NCBI GenBank assembly: GCA_035610835.1
Contig: CM069455.1
Span: forward strand, 50,324,639-50,388,638
From: Ophiura sarsii
Lineage: Eukaryota > Echinodermata > Ophiuroidea > Amphilepidida > Ophiuridae
Length of the DNA stretch: 64,000 nucleotides
Direction: 5' to 3'
The notes under the pieces were generated by a model. That model was not told where the DNA came from, made no database searches, and saw only the letters and a program-made list of their open reading frames with translations. Below, in pieces: positions 44,126 through 54,225 of this stretch (the stretch's first letter is position 1; the number at the start of each line of letters is the position of its first letter). The position numbers were made by a program, and so were the translations under genes.

Positions 44126-44989
44126 ATATATAATAGTTAATACTAGCCTTTCATCAAGGCTTTGTGGCGGTAAAACAGTGTGAGCGCCCTCTATACAATT
44201 TGTGGAATACAAAGCCTTTCAGCAATTATTCTCTGTTATGTTTCGTATTGTTTTACGGATTTTAGCCTGAAAAATTGCACTTGTTGATAATGATGTCATG
44301 CTATATCGGGAGAAGTCATCGGTACCAAACTTAAGTGCTACCTTTATATGTGGTCGTCAATAGAATTAGGTGGGGCTATCGTGTGTTACGATGACTACGG
44401 TGTTTGATTGACACATACTGCTTACACGGTAGAATAGCTATTTGCGCAAAGACAACCTCCCGCGTCTTTAACAAAGACTAAGTTAATACAAAAAACACAA
44501 ATGGGCAGGGGTTAAAATGTTCCATAGGAGGGTGTATGTATTTAAAATCAAATAGTCCATTTGTAAAGCAAAGTAACTATACGATTGTCCAATTGGTCAT
44601 TAAGATCAAGGTACGAGACAAAATTATCCATCAGCTAATTCATAGCGTGACCTGATTTCTGTAAAGCACTAAATGGTTTTTTTGTGTCAGGGTAAAATAC
44701 CCAATTTTGGATATATTTTCTTCTTAGTCAGAGGGTATAAACCAATTTGAAGGATTGAGTGATGCCCCAGTAAACATTGCAAATACACTTCTACATGTAG
44801 TGCATATAAGGGGCCTTGTTATATATACAGAATGCAATCACCTTGTCCCATTTAAAACTATGCCTGATTATTCATGGCGTTAATCAATGTTTAGCGCCAA
44901 TATCCATCATCCCACTTTGCTGCACTAACATGAATGATACAAACCTAAAACTGTGAGTGCTGCAGTGTTCAGTCAACGGAATCTCAAAT
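44126..44989. other. No gene seen
   Basis: Non-coding, no recognised repeats. Confidence 0.35.
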
Positions 44990-45023
44990 GGGCTGTTTCA
45001 TTTGAAATCCATACACCCCCTAT

Positions 45024-45417
45024 AGACGTTATTCATAATTGGCGCATTATATCAAAAGAGGGCCGTGCTATCCAACTGAGCATGTTCAGAGCAATTAGTG
45101 CTCCGAAAACGAGGCTAACGATGTAGCTGAGAAAAGAGTGATGTAGTTTTTCAATGTGGTGAACTTTGCACTAATCGTAAAAAATGCTTCAAATTTCTGA
45201 GCTGTTCAATATTTGACCTAATTACATTCGTGAAATAAACTTGAACGTATATACTATGTAGTCCACTATAGTTTGAAATGAAATGTTTGCTGGTATAACC
45301 AACACTATCTATGAAAATGTAGAAGTTCATGACATTGCAGTAAATGTACGAGATTGTATGTTTATCGAGTATGTCTCCCTCTTTAGACATGAAATCGCCA
45401 ACTATGAATAACGTCTA
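45024..45417. mobile_element. MITE family E, copy 2
   Basis: AGACGTTATTCATAATTGG at the left and CAACTATGAATAACGTCT at the right. The interior matches 10442-10877 in inverted order (GTGCTCCGAAAACGAGGCTA, TTTTTCAATGTGGTGAACTT). Confidence 0.8.
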
Positions 45418-45431
45418 TTGAAGACATTATT

Positions 45432-45624
45432 TACTGTAAAACCAGAAATGTTCTCGTGAATTTACATTTCTCTAATTTTGTGAGGAGCACAGAGTCGCAA
45501 ACATTTCATCCTGCGAATATTTACAATCTACCTTGTATAGCAGCGCATTGCAAAGTTACACAATATAACTTCAAAGTTTACATTCGTAACATATAACTCG
45601 GGAACATTTCTGGTTTTACAAGTA
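45432..45624. mobile_element. MITE family K, copy 2
   Basis: TACTGTAAAACCAGAAATGT at the left; ACATTTCTGGTTTTACAAGTA at the right. Mariner-like ends, likely TA target. Confidence 0.7.
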
Positions 45625-45675
45625 TATATCTTCCCCACAGGGAGTGTGAATTTCAAATAGGGTTATACCAGCATG

Positions 45676-45765
45676 AGTGACTCCATTTGATATCCACACT
45701 CCCTCTGTGGAAGATTAAAGTCATGTCTTCCATAGGGGGTGTAGGGATTTCAATTGGAATAGCCA
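45676..45765. mobile_element. MITE family B, near-complete copy
   Basis: GACTCCATTTGATATCCACA at the left and GATTTCAATTGGAATAGCC at the right; centre GGAAGATTAAAGTCATGTC. Confidence 0.8.
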
Positions 45766-45836
45766 AATTGGAAATGAATATCGTGAGGACCGGTAGTCAA
45801 ATCTTAGTAGGGTAGTGCCAGCCACTATATATTTTG

Positions 45837-46262
45837 GGGGAGCGTGTTGGCGCTGCGGTTGTTCCCTCGCCTTGCACCAATGAAACCCGGGTCAACTCTG
45901 TGCATGATTGAGGCTTTATGTGCATTTGGTTTATCACGATCCATGCACGCTCTTGCAGGTTTTCTCCAGGTTCTCCGGTTTCCTCCTGCTTTCAAAATCG
46001 GTGATTAGTTGTTTCGGTTATCAAAAACTTCCTTGACCCAATGGTATTTGGGGAGCTGCATTGAAAAATGGTGGATGTTACAATCTAAGTGCGGATATGT
46101 TTGCGCTAGATTTGAGTGGTGGCGCGCCTAACAAGCGACCTCCTCATCTCTAAATTGGCAGCATCCTATTGATGATGATTATTCACCAGCAGCAAAATTA
46201 CAGCGCTTTGAGCCATTTGGAAAAGGCGCTATATAAATACTGATTATTATTATTATTATTTG
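45837..46262 (+). mobile_element. tRNA-derived SINE with ATT-repeat tail
   Basis: The head GCGTGTTGGCGCTGCGGTT gives an A-box-like region and CCCGGGTCAACTC a degenerate B box. The body includes GCAGGTTTTCTCCAGG and TCTCCGGTTTCCTCC and ends GGCGCTATATAAATACTG with an (ATT)n tail. This layout resembles SINEs common in marine invertebrate genomes (from general knowledge, not a database match). Confidence 0.65.
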
Positions 46263-47427
46263 CCCTCGTTTACCGATAATATGTTAGGCTCCTCTTGAAC
46301 CCTGTGTTCCCCAAAAATGTGTAAACACATAAAAAACAAACATTAAAATGAAGGAACCAACAAACAAGCAAGCAAACAAACCAAAACAAATATACAAAGT
46401 GAACATAAATTAAAATCAAGAATAGACTTTGTCTATCTGACAAACAAAGTGTATTTGAAAATAATTTTCTTACTGGAAGGGTGAGAAGGGGGGCTCTATT
46501 TATGTGTAACATACCAAATAAACCTCTAGCATCCCTTACACTTGATATACACAAAATATGTAGTATGCAAAAATCAATGACCCAGGGTAGCGATATTGTT
46601 TTCTTAGCCTAGTTTTATTTCCACCATGAAACACTGACTGAATGTACATGTATAACAAGTAGATTTCAAACCTCAAAAGCTTAAAAAGAATTAGGTCAGA
46701 ATTTATTGACTTTATAAGAGAATAACTTGCCACTTGAGGTTATCTTTGTATGATAAAATTGCCTGATGTGCATGATGATCTGGTTCCTTAATAGATTGGA
46801 ATATGAAGTATTATAAATGGTATATCTTCCCAAGCCCAGAAAGAGAAGGGGCCAGTCAGGTATATTGTTGTAATCATCCGCGTGAACGAAAACGTGGATT
46901 AATGATGGATTTTTCAGCCTCAACACAGGCCCGCGCTTGCCTGTGTTAAGGGTATCATCAATTTAGGAGAATAAGGGTATCTTTTCAACCTGAATCCGTG
47001 CTGAGGGTTGTCATCATTGTAAAAATAGCCCAGAATCAGGCCTAAGACAAATTTACTTAGAAACTGAATCACACAATTACTTGATACGTTCATTTCAGTC
47101 TAAAACTCCATCTCTAGGACCACTTGAGTACCCTTTGCTATGAGTATGATTCGTCCAGCTATTCCTTTGTTATGGGTCACTTTTTCCTTCGTTGAGAATC
47201 TGTGTTAAGGGTAGTTTCTGAGAGCGGATTCACACGAAAGATTACAATTTTCATACACTAGGTCCCTCCGGGGTCAGAACATTCTATGTGGTTTCCATGA
47301 GATTAGACTGGTCCCCCCACACTCCTAAAGGCAGACCAAATCAAGGGACTGGGAAAATAACAAGTGAAAAAAGTGAACGAAAGTGTCATGGATTGCTACA
47401 ACAAATTCCGTCACTTCTGTACCTTAT
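46263..47427. other. No gene seen; one short hairpin
   Basis: AACACAGGC near 46922 and GCCTGTGTT near 46939 pair. The 94- and 76-codon reverse-strand ORFs have no recognised motifs. Confidence 0.35.
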
Positions 47428-47685
47428 GCTCTCTATGTAAAGAGTGGTTTTCCACTCTTTCAAGGAGTTAAACGCAGGACAACACGTTTGTTTTTGAGTG
47501 GAAAAACACTCTAAAAGGAGTGAAATGGGATTTTATATGATAATGTTCCACTCTATTGAGAGTGAAAAATTAACTTTCACAATCATTTTAGAGTGGAAAT
47601 TTTCCACTCTAAAACAGGTTGTCCTGCGTTTCACTCCATTTCGAGTGAATTTCCACTCTTTCCATTCATTTTACTTTTAGAGAGT
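47428..47685. mobile_element. Foldback family S, copy 1
   Basis: CTCTCTATGTAAAGAGTGG at the left and its counterpart TTTTACTTTTAGAGAGT at the right. Both halves carry GTTGTCCTGCGTTTCACTCC or its complement. Confidence 0.8.
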
Positions 47686-47761
47686 ACATAAGTTCTGTGT
47701 ACCCCCTCCCCCGACTATGACTATCACATGGTTCAAGGACAACATGCTTTATATAATTTTA

Positions 47762-48022
47762 GTACAGTAAAAGTGGTAATTTTGTGTGTGTGATTAAGTG
47801 TTCGAGCTTCAAATTCCTGAAATTAATCCCTAAAATAAAATGCGATTTGAAGCTTAATCACATAGACCTATGCGCAAAAGAAATACATTTGCGTGTCATT
47901 ATATTCGCGGTAACTGCTTCTTTGAGTGCGAAAAGTGCAAAATATATGAAGTATGAAAATTTAAACTTTAAACATTATGTTGTGGTATTTCTAGATAGTA
48001 TCTGCAGTAATCCTGACACTGT
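47762..48022. mobile_element. MITE K-like element, right end missing
   Basis: TACAGTAAAAGTGGTAATTT at the left and TTCGCGGTAACTGC, GTGCGAAAAGTGCAAAATAT inside, as in 52752-52984. The TIR is not found at the right. Confidence 0.5.
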
Positions 48023-48422
48023 ATACCGTGTCCATATGTGTAACACTTAATAGGCCGCATAATTAGGCTTTGATAACTTGCTTCCTCTATTACTTTACGA
48101 CGGACTGTTTTTGAGAACAATTTTTCATATTTGTATACAGATTTTTATTTTTTTATTGTGCTGTTTGTGTGAAAATTATGCCAGGTACTTCATTTGATTT
48201 GAAATAAATGTACTTGAATTTGGCTTTGCTTAATGTGAACAGATCAAATTGTAATATGAGTAATGAACAAAGGACTTATTTATATATACAATGAAAAAAT
48301 TGACCCCTCGTAAAAATGACCGCTTAAATATCCCTATTATTAGTCGTGTACATGTATAATCGTGTCATAATTAGTAATCATGTCTAATCTAGAGGCTTAT
48401 CGTTGTTTATTTTGTTCTGCAG
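48023..48422. other. Non-coding; possible intron upstream of the exon at 48423
   Basis: AT-rich; the last 20 bases form a pyrimidine-rich acceptor tract ending TTTTGTTCTGCAG. Confidence 0.4.
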
Positions 48423-48490
48423 GATCCGAAAGACAGTACATCTAGGACGAACACGAGTGGATCGTCACTAGCCAGCTCGGATAGTTCAGA
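48423..48490 (+). CDS. Candidate internal exon encoding a Ser/Thr-rich segment
   Basis: Acceptor TTTATTTTGTTCTGCAG ends at 48422, and the strong donor GTAAGT begins at 48491. The 68 bases give 22 codons plus two bases in phase 0, reading DPKDSTSRTNTSGSSLASSD then SS. The segment is clearly more GC-rich than its flanks. Such a Ser-rich, basic or acidic stretch would suit a disordered regulatory region. I do not recognise the protein. The next exon should start by completing a GA-N codon. Confidence 0.55.
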
Positions 48491-48540
48491 GTAAGTTTTT
48501 GTTTCTAGTGTGTGATTGTTTCATTGGAAATAGTGTACTT

Positions 48541-48746
48541 TACTCTCTAAATGTAAAAGAGTGGTTTTCCACTCTTTCAAGGAGTTAAATGCAGGACAAC
48601 AGGTTTTTGAGTGAAAAAACACTCTAAGTGAAAGGGGATTTTATATTACAATGTTTCACTCTGAAACGGGTTGTCCTGCGTTTCACTCCTTTCACTCCTT
48701 TTCGAGTGAATTTCCACTCTTTCCAAACGTTTTACATTTAGAGAGT
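48541..48746. mobile_element. Foldback family S, copy 2
   Basis: TACTCTCTAAATGTAAAAGA at the left, TTTTACATTTAGAGAGT at the right. Only about 50 bases downstream of the candidate exon. Confidence 0.85.
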
Positions 48747-49078
48747 TATAGGTCCCAGCTATAATATGCATCAACTCTTTGATGGAATAAAGTGCTTCAT
48801 ACAATTACAACAAGGTTTTTATTTCTACAGTGTAGTTGATGCATGCTTGGGACTTAAAAGTTCACTTTATCCGCTTCATGTATCAGTTATATAATTACCA
48901 GTATCAAGTAGGGTGTGTATGCCTGAATTATCTTTATTTTTGTATATGATTATTTAACCCTAACCCTCCTGGACACTACAAAACACGACAGTGCTACAAT
49001 CTTGTACCAGGCAGCGGCCCCATCAATCTCGTGCCACGCTCATCGCGTGGTTCAACTGGTTAAAAAAGTGTTTTAACC
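48747..49078. other. No gene seen
   Basis: ATATGCATCAACTC near 48766 and GTTGATGCATGC near 48836 are inverted, perhaps a tiny foldback. Confidence 0.4.
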
Positions 49079-49320
49079 TCCCCGTGTAGCTCAGTCGTCA
49101 GAGCATCAGACTTGCATGCACGCGGCCCGGGTTCGATTCGCGGCGTGTGCGGAGACTGATTTTCCCCTCAAATTTGACCCGTTTTTCTCCCCTGATAGTT
49201 TAATTCACAAAAATAGGCCCAGGGAGTTAGGGTTTTAATGGGGTTTATGGAAGTTTGTGTGTTGGGCACTTGATATACTCAACGCTTTTTTTTGTGCATA
49301 GTGGTTGTTCGGCAAATGAG
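49079..49320 (+). mobile_element. tRNA-derived SINE
   Basis: The head CCCGTGTAGCTCAGTCGTCA contains a good A box, and CGGGTTCGATTCG a B box. The putative anticodon arm is irregular. The body TTGACCCGTTTTTCTCCCCT matches the fragments at 20935 and 28860. Confidence 0.75.
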
Positions 49321-49407
49321 GAAAGGGTCATTTTGTGATTATCTGTTGATAGAACAGAGAAGGGTAGGTGCACATGTATCACTGATATGGGTCGCATTTT
49401 CATTCTC

Positions 49408-49628
49408 TATAGTTTAATTAGTTCCAAATTGGCGAGAAATATTTGTTTTTATCTCTCCGTGCACAAGTAATCCAAGCGTACACGGGCGATTATGGTCACA
49501 TGCACACAATTTTGGTCGCACGCATATGATGTACAGTGTGCTTGTTGCCTTCTCACACGCTTGAGTCCTTCTGTATTCATTCGCTGCTGTAAGGAGGCTT
49601 TGCCAATTTGGAACTGAACAAACTTTAG
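49408..49628. mobile_element. MITE family C, copy 4
   Basis: Left TATAGTTTAATTAGTTCC; right GGAACTGAACAAACTTTAG. Confidence 0.82.
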
Positions 49629-49746
49629 TATGACAATGGGTCAGGTTTTTGTGAAGCTACGATGTGGATGGGGGACATTTTTGGGTTGTTTTTACTATTC
49701 AAATGGGGGTGGTTTATCTCTATATTAACATTATAACAGGCTACTA

Positions 49747-50139
49747 TAAGGCCCTTCACAATTGATTTTGAGTTTTCTGTTGCCGCCCACATCCGAAATT
49801 GAGAATTACAAAATATTTAATTGTTTATTTTTTATTTAGGATTTTCGCCTTTAAAATGACTTTCAATAAACTTTATTCGCTACTTTTTTACTTTAATCAC
49901 ATCAGCTATGACGATGTACACACAATGAACATGATTGCATTATAACTTGGGTATCAAATTAATCATACTTGGAAAATAATTAAATGCAGAGTCCTCGATA
50001 GATAGGGTTGAAATTGGTTGCGGCCACAAAATAATTAGTTTCAAAATAAATAAAATAAAAGATAATTAACAATTTAAAGTCACCTCGTCCCTTTTATTAA
50101 ACCTGTTGTTAAACTCAAAATCGATTGTGAAGGGCCTAA
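49747..50139. mobile_element. Foldback element T
   Basis: TAAGGCCCTTCACAATTGAT at the left, ATCGATTGTGAAGGGCCTAA at the right (about 28-bp TIR, one mismatch). AT-rich interior. Confidence 0.8.
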
Positions 50140-51247
50140 CAATGGGTCAATATTTTCAAGCCAACTGTTGGAATGGGTCAATATTTTCGAGGCAATCACA
50201 GACAATTGGGCATTATTTTCAAGCCAACTATTGGAATGGGTCAAAACATTTGAGGCAACAATGACATGGGTCATATTTTCTTACAATTGGCTTACTATTT
50301 CGATGGGTTCATTTTTTCAACCCACGATGGAATACCTGTACCATCTCTTACGTAAATTACACTCCTTCGGCCTACTCTATAGATACCATTAGTACATAAT
50401 GGATGACACTGATCTTACAGCAATACAACGCATATAGTAAAACTGGACAGACTTTTAATACCAGATAATATTTCTTATCAATAAACACTTACTGAGGATT
50501 GAGGGCAGTATACAAATAAGGTAATGGTTGAGGCTGGTTTAGTCACCATCTGCAACGATGAAATTTTGATGTTTAGTAATTTTGCTAATTTTATTGTTAA
50601 CCCTTATTTGGCTAGTTCTATTGTTAACCCTAACGCTCAAGTGTAACATAAAAATTTATAAAAATCCAATTTTTTAAAACAATTTTCAAAGGTGTTTAAA
50701 AACAATTTTGTACAATTTGTTGAAATAAATGAGTCAATCGAGCCCCATAGAACTGGTTTGGTTTGTTGCCTTATATATAAAAGATGTACTTGTCCTCATT
50801 CTTAAGTAGTGCTATGATTGATTGTTACCATAATGCTATTGATGACTGATCAGGTCAGAGAAATAGCTTACAATGTGTTTATACAACATTGTTACTTGCA
50901 GACGAGACCGATATTGCATCGCAATTTGCACCTTAAAATTCATCAACTGCGATACAACTTTCAAAGGCTGGTGCAAAATTGCGATACACGTTTTTGCAGC
51001 CTTAAATCAAGTTGCTATCTCGATTCACCTAAAATTGCACCTTGACTTGAAGAAATTGTACCTTGACTTCAAAAGTATGGTGCAATATTTGCACCTCAAT
51101 TTTTTTTGGAAAATTTCAGCACTGGTTGTGTGTATCTCAAAACTTGCCAATGTCTGAAAGTTTCACAATTAATAGTTGGCTAAGCTCTTTCAGATGCTCA
51201 TATTTGAAGAGCTGGTTTGCTTTACTATCAGCTAAATTATGTTTCTT
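50140..51247. other. Short tandem motif then non-coding
   Basis: 50140-50300 has repeated GGAATGGGTCAATATTTTC-like units. 50890-51100 has inverted GCATCGCAATTTGCACC and GGTGCAAAATTGCGATA motifs. The ORFs are by-products. Confidence 0.45.
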
Positions 51248-51395
51248 AGAGTAGCAGGGAACCAATTGATTGGCCCATAAGAGCTCTTTGTTGAGTCACC
51301 AGTTTGATTTCTAATCACCCATAGTTCATTAACCTTGTTAATGTCTGTTGTGATATTGTTCACATTTGCTCTTTATAATTATACAAAAAAACGCT
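51248..51395. repeat. Dispersed repeat family R, copy 2
   Basis: GAACCAATTGATTGGCC to CACATTTGCTCTTTATAAT matches 43970-44125 in reverse. Confidence 0.7.
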
Positions 51396-52751
51396 CTCCA
51401 ACTTTGGACCCACTTTTTTGCGGAGACTCTGTAAAGTGTCACTCACGAGTGACTCAATAGAACTGAAAGATTATTTCACACAATGTGGATAATCGTACGG
51501 ATACTTTCAATTTCTGTCAGTGACAGTTGATATGATGATACTTAAGCCTGACAAATACCACTCTTCCTGTTTAGAAAAGACAATTTCTTGACACACAAAT
51601 AAATGCTCAAAATTGAGGGCAATTTCAGACAATTCTATTGTAAAGGGTTTTTATTGTTTGTTTTGTTTTCATAAATTACCATACTGGTGTCTAAATTATA
51701 CATCAGTTTATCCTTTAAACGATGTGTTTAACAAAATCTGGTTTTAAACTTTGGCGAATCTCGTTTCCCAGAGTGGTCGTGCGTTCACTGTATGCAGGTA
51801 TTCAATTTATTGTAGCCCAAATGGGTTTTACAATAGATATCGACTGAATTCCTCAAAAGCTTGTGTATTTTTAAAACTACACTATCTGCACGTCAGCTGG
51901 CACCCGGCACGGCTGAATAAGCTGGATTTGGAGTTTCGTTAAATGTGCGTTAAACTACCCCATACCCATGTTGATTAAAGTTAGACACTTTTCAGTGAAT
52001 TAGACACCATAACCTAACTGACTACAAATTACTATGGCCAAGCCTTAATCTCCAAGCGCATGTGCGGACAGTTTTTTAAGACGTGATCAACCAAGCCTAT
52101 AATTAGTGAGCGCAGTATAATACTGCACGAACGAGTAGCTGATAGCTTGCCTAGGGGGTCCAGGGTTTCGGGTCCGGAGGGTCCCCTGTTCGATCCCAGG
52201 TCTGGTCGCGGTGATAGATTTGTCAAGTTTTCTTCCAAAATTGCGATATCGGTAAAAAACCTGGTTTGGGGGTTAGGGTTGCAGTAAACAATTTGTTGAG
52301 AATTGCGTTTAGTTAAACGATGTGTTAAAAGTCAATGTTAAACGGGTGTTTAGCTTAAAACCGTGTTAAAATACGTACAAGAATACGGGCCAATGTGTCT
52401 AGCATTGAAATCATTTAAGATCATCAGTGCATTTGTTAAGTTTATGTATTTAGATGCTTATGATCTAAATTTTGAACTGAATTTGACTGATGCTCAAAAT
52501 GTAATGTTCTATTGTAGTCAAGTACTAATACTGTTTTCACAGTGTAATTAATGGCAAAATTCAGTCAAACTTCAAACCTAATGGAATGGGCCCTTTAAAC
52601 GTGCATTGTTTGTCATATATCACCCAAGCAGACCAATAGCTAACATTTCAGTCTGAAATAGCTCTGAAGTGGTATAATAATTCAATTTTCACAATTATTA
52701 CACATTTTTCGTGAGGCACACTTGTGCTGCTGCCACTGCTCCAGAGGCATT
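51396..52751. other. Non-coding; tRNA-like B-box relic near 52190
   Basis: CCTGTTCGATCCCAGG at 52185-52200 resembles a B box; the upstream part is degraded. No coding support elsewhere. Confidence 0.4.
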
Positions 52752-52984
52752 CTGTAAAGTGGTAATTTTTGCAAGATTAATTTTTCGCGCTTTGACGATT
52801 TCTAACTGCTTTGCGTGTTTTTAAATTCACAACTTGCTTTGCGTGTTTTTGAATTTGCAACTTGTAGCTTCATCACATTCTATCCGCAAAAGAAATATAT
52901 TTGTGTGTTATTATTTTCGCGGTAGCTGACTAGAGTGCGAAAAACGTGAAAATATATGTGGCGCGAAGATTTCCACTTTTACAG
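52752..52984. mobile_element. MITE family K-like element, copy 4
   Basis: CTGTAAAGTGGTAATTTTTG at the left; TTTCCACTTTTACAG at the right. Interior GTGCGAAAAACGTGAAAATA is shared with 47762. Confidence 0.65.
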
Positions 52985-53482
52985 CACTCTGCAGGGCAAA
53001 GACCCCTTTTAATCATTTCATTTCAACCCTCGTAATTAGGCATGGGCAAGATGAAACTTAAGCTACAATAGGCAGTGTATTGAACACCTTTATTCTGCGG
53101 GGTATGTGCCCGCCCACCCGAGCCTGTTTTTGTTATGCAAATGAGTCGGCCCCAGGGGAAGCAGGCAACTGGTATCGCGATCGGGCAAAATGGGATATTA
53201 CGTATCGGTCATTATTCTTCCAGATGGCGATTTTTGTCGATGATCAAATTATGCTATGACTAAATGTGGTGTCAATATCCGTCATTTATGTGAAATTATA
53301 GAAAATTGGGAAATTTGGTTTGTGTCTGTGAGTTGTAAGATGCCTGTGCAAAGCTAGAAGAAGTGATGGTGATTTCAAAAAAGCACTAAAGATGTAGTGA
53401 GTCTGAATTTATTTTAATTTGCAAAATTAGATGGTGCCCACCATATGAGTACCTATTTTGAAAAGAAGGGAAGACCCGTGCA
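52985..53482. other. No gene seen
   Basis: No repeats or frames that I could support. Confidence 0.35.
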
Positions 53483-53709
53483 GCCCTTTTATGGCAAAAG
53501 AATGTATCTTATATGAAGTTTCCTAACAGTATACTTCCTTTTAACATCATCAAAGTTAGCTTTTTTCTCCATAAATCATGTAGTGGTAAAAGGCAGTATA
53601 TTTCTTTTATTGTCTTTACAAGTTGCAACCTTTTCCTAAGTGAGGATTATTGAACCAAGTTAACACAATCCATGTTAAAAGGAAGTATATCATTAGGAAA
53701 GTACATATA

Positions 53710-54150
53710 CCGCCTTGACCCATGTTCACAACAAACATGAACGCAAGACTACTGAACAACGGATTATCTTCAAGTTAGGCACACTCCAACCCTTTGGCAT
53801 GAACATTCAATTTGATGTCTTTAATCTTCATTGATTAACTAGCCCCCCCCTCCCCCCACTTTCTTCTGCAGCTCTCTGATGTGACTTGGTAAGCCGCGTT
53901 GCCCAGCCCGCATTTGCCGCGTTTTCGTTTTCCTTATACACGCCCGCGTTCTTGTCCGCTTTTGCCGCGTTTTAGTTTTTATACGCGCGCACGCACTCGC
54001 CCAAAATTGCACCCGCGTTCTTCTGTTTATTTAGCTTCGCCAAGTCACATCGCTAATTTCTACCTTGATAAAGGCCTATGGCCGAAATATCGGAATTTTA
54101 ATAAAATCATGAGGTTTGAACCATATTACGTATTCTCTGGACATTATTAT
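53710..54150 (+). mobile_element. Penelope-like element, 5'-truncated leading copy
   Basis: The 3'-terminal 441 bases of the PLE: the last ~123 coding bases of the endonuclease domain (out of frame use, no start), then the 3' UTR with poly-C and the hammerhead-like motif. It is followed directly by full copy 1. The truncated-leader-plus-full-copy layout is the known 'pseudo-LTR' organisation of PLEs. The C tract is 8 bases here against 14 and 15 in the others, and one further substitution separates it (CACACTCC in place of CACCCTCC). Confidence 0.85.
53878..54105 (+). ncRNA. Structured 3' UTR with hammerhead-like motif, leading PLE copy
   Basis: GATGTGACTTGG (53878-53889) pairs perfectly with CCAAGTCACATC (54040-54051). 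Directly after it, ACCTTGATAAAGGCCTATGG then CCGAAATATCGG (54062-54093) fits a hammerhead layout: core TTGATAA, helix II GGCC/GGCC, GAAA, a self-complementary ATAT as helix III and C at the cleavage position. Hammerheads are known in PLEs. Canonical C3 and G8 are U and A here, so activity is uncertain. Confidence 0.5.
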
Positions 54151-54225
54151 CTATTTTAATCGAACCTACGCAGCTCCTATGTTTATATATGATCAACTTT
54201 TACTTCGCTGCATCATCGCATTATT

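Larger units (their letters stand above)
44990..45667. mobile_element. MITE family B copy split by MITE E and MITE K
   Basis: Left GGGCTGTTTCATTTGAAATC and right end GAGTGTGAATTTCAAATAGG belong to family B. The interior is divided by E (45024-45417) and K (45432-45624), leaving only short B segments between them. Confidence 0.75.

Noticed and set aside
53899..54159. 86-codon ORF present in all three PLE copies
   Set aside because: It starts at a TTG, not ATG, and lies in the 3' UTR. It is identical in all copies because the copies are recent, so identity is not evidence of selection.
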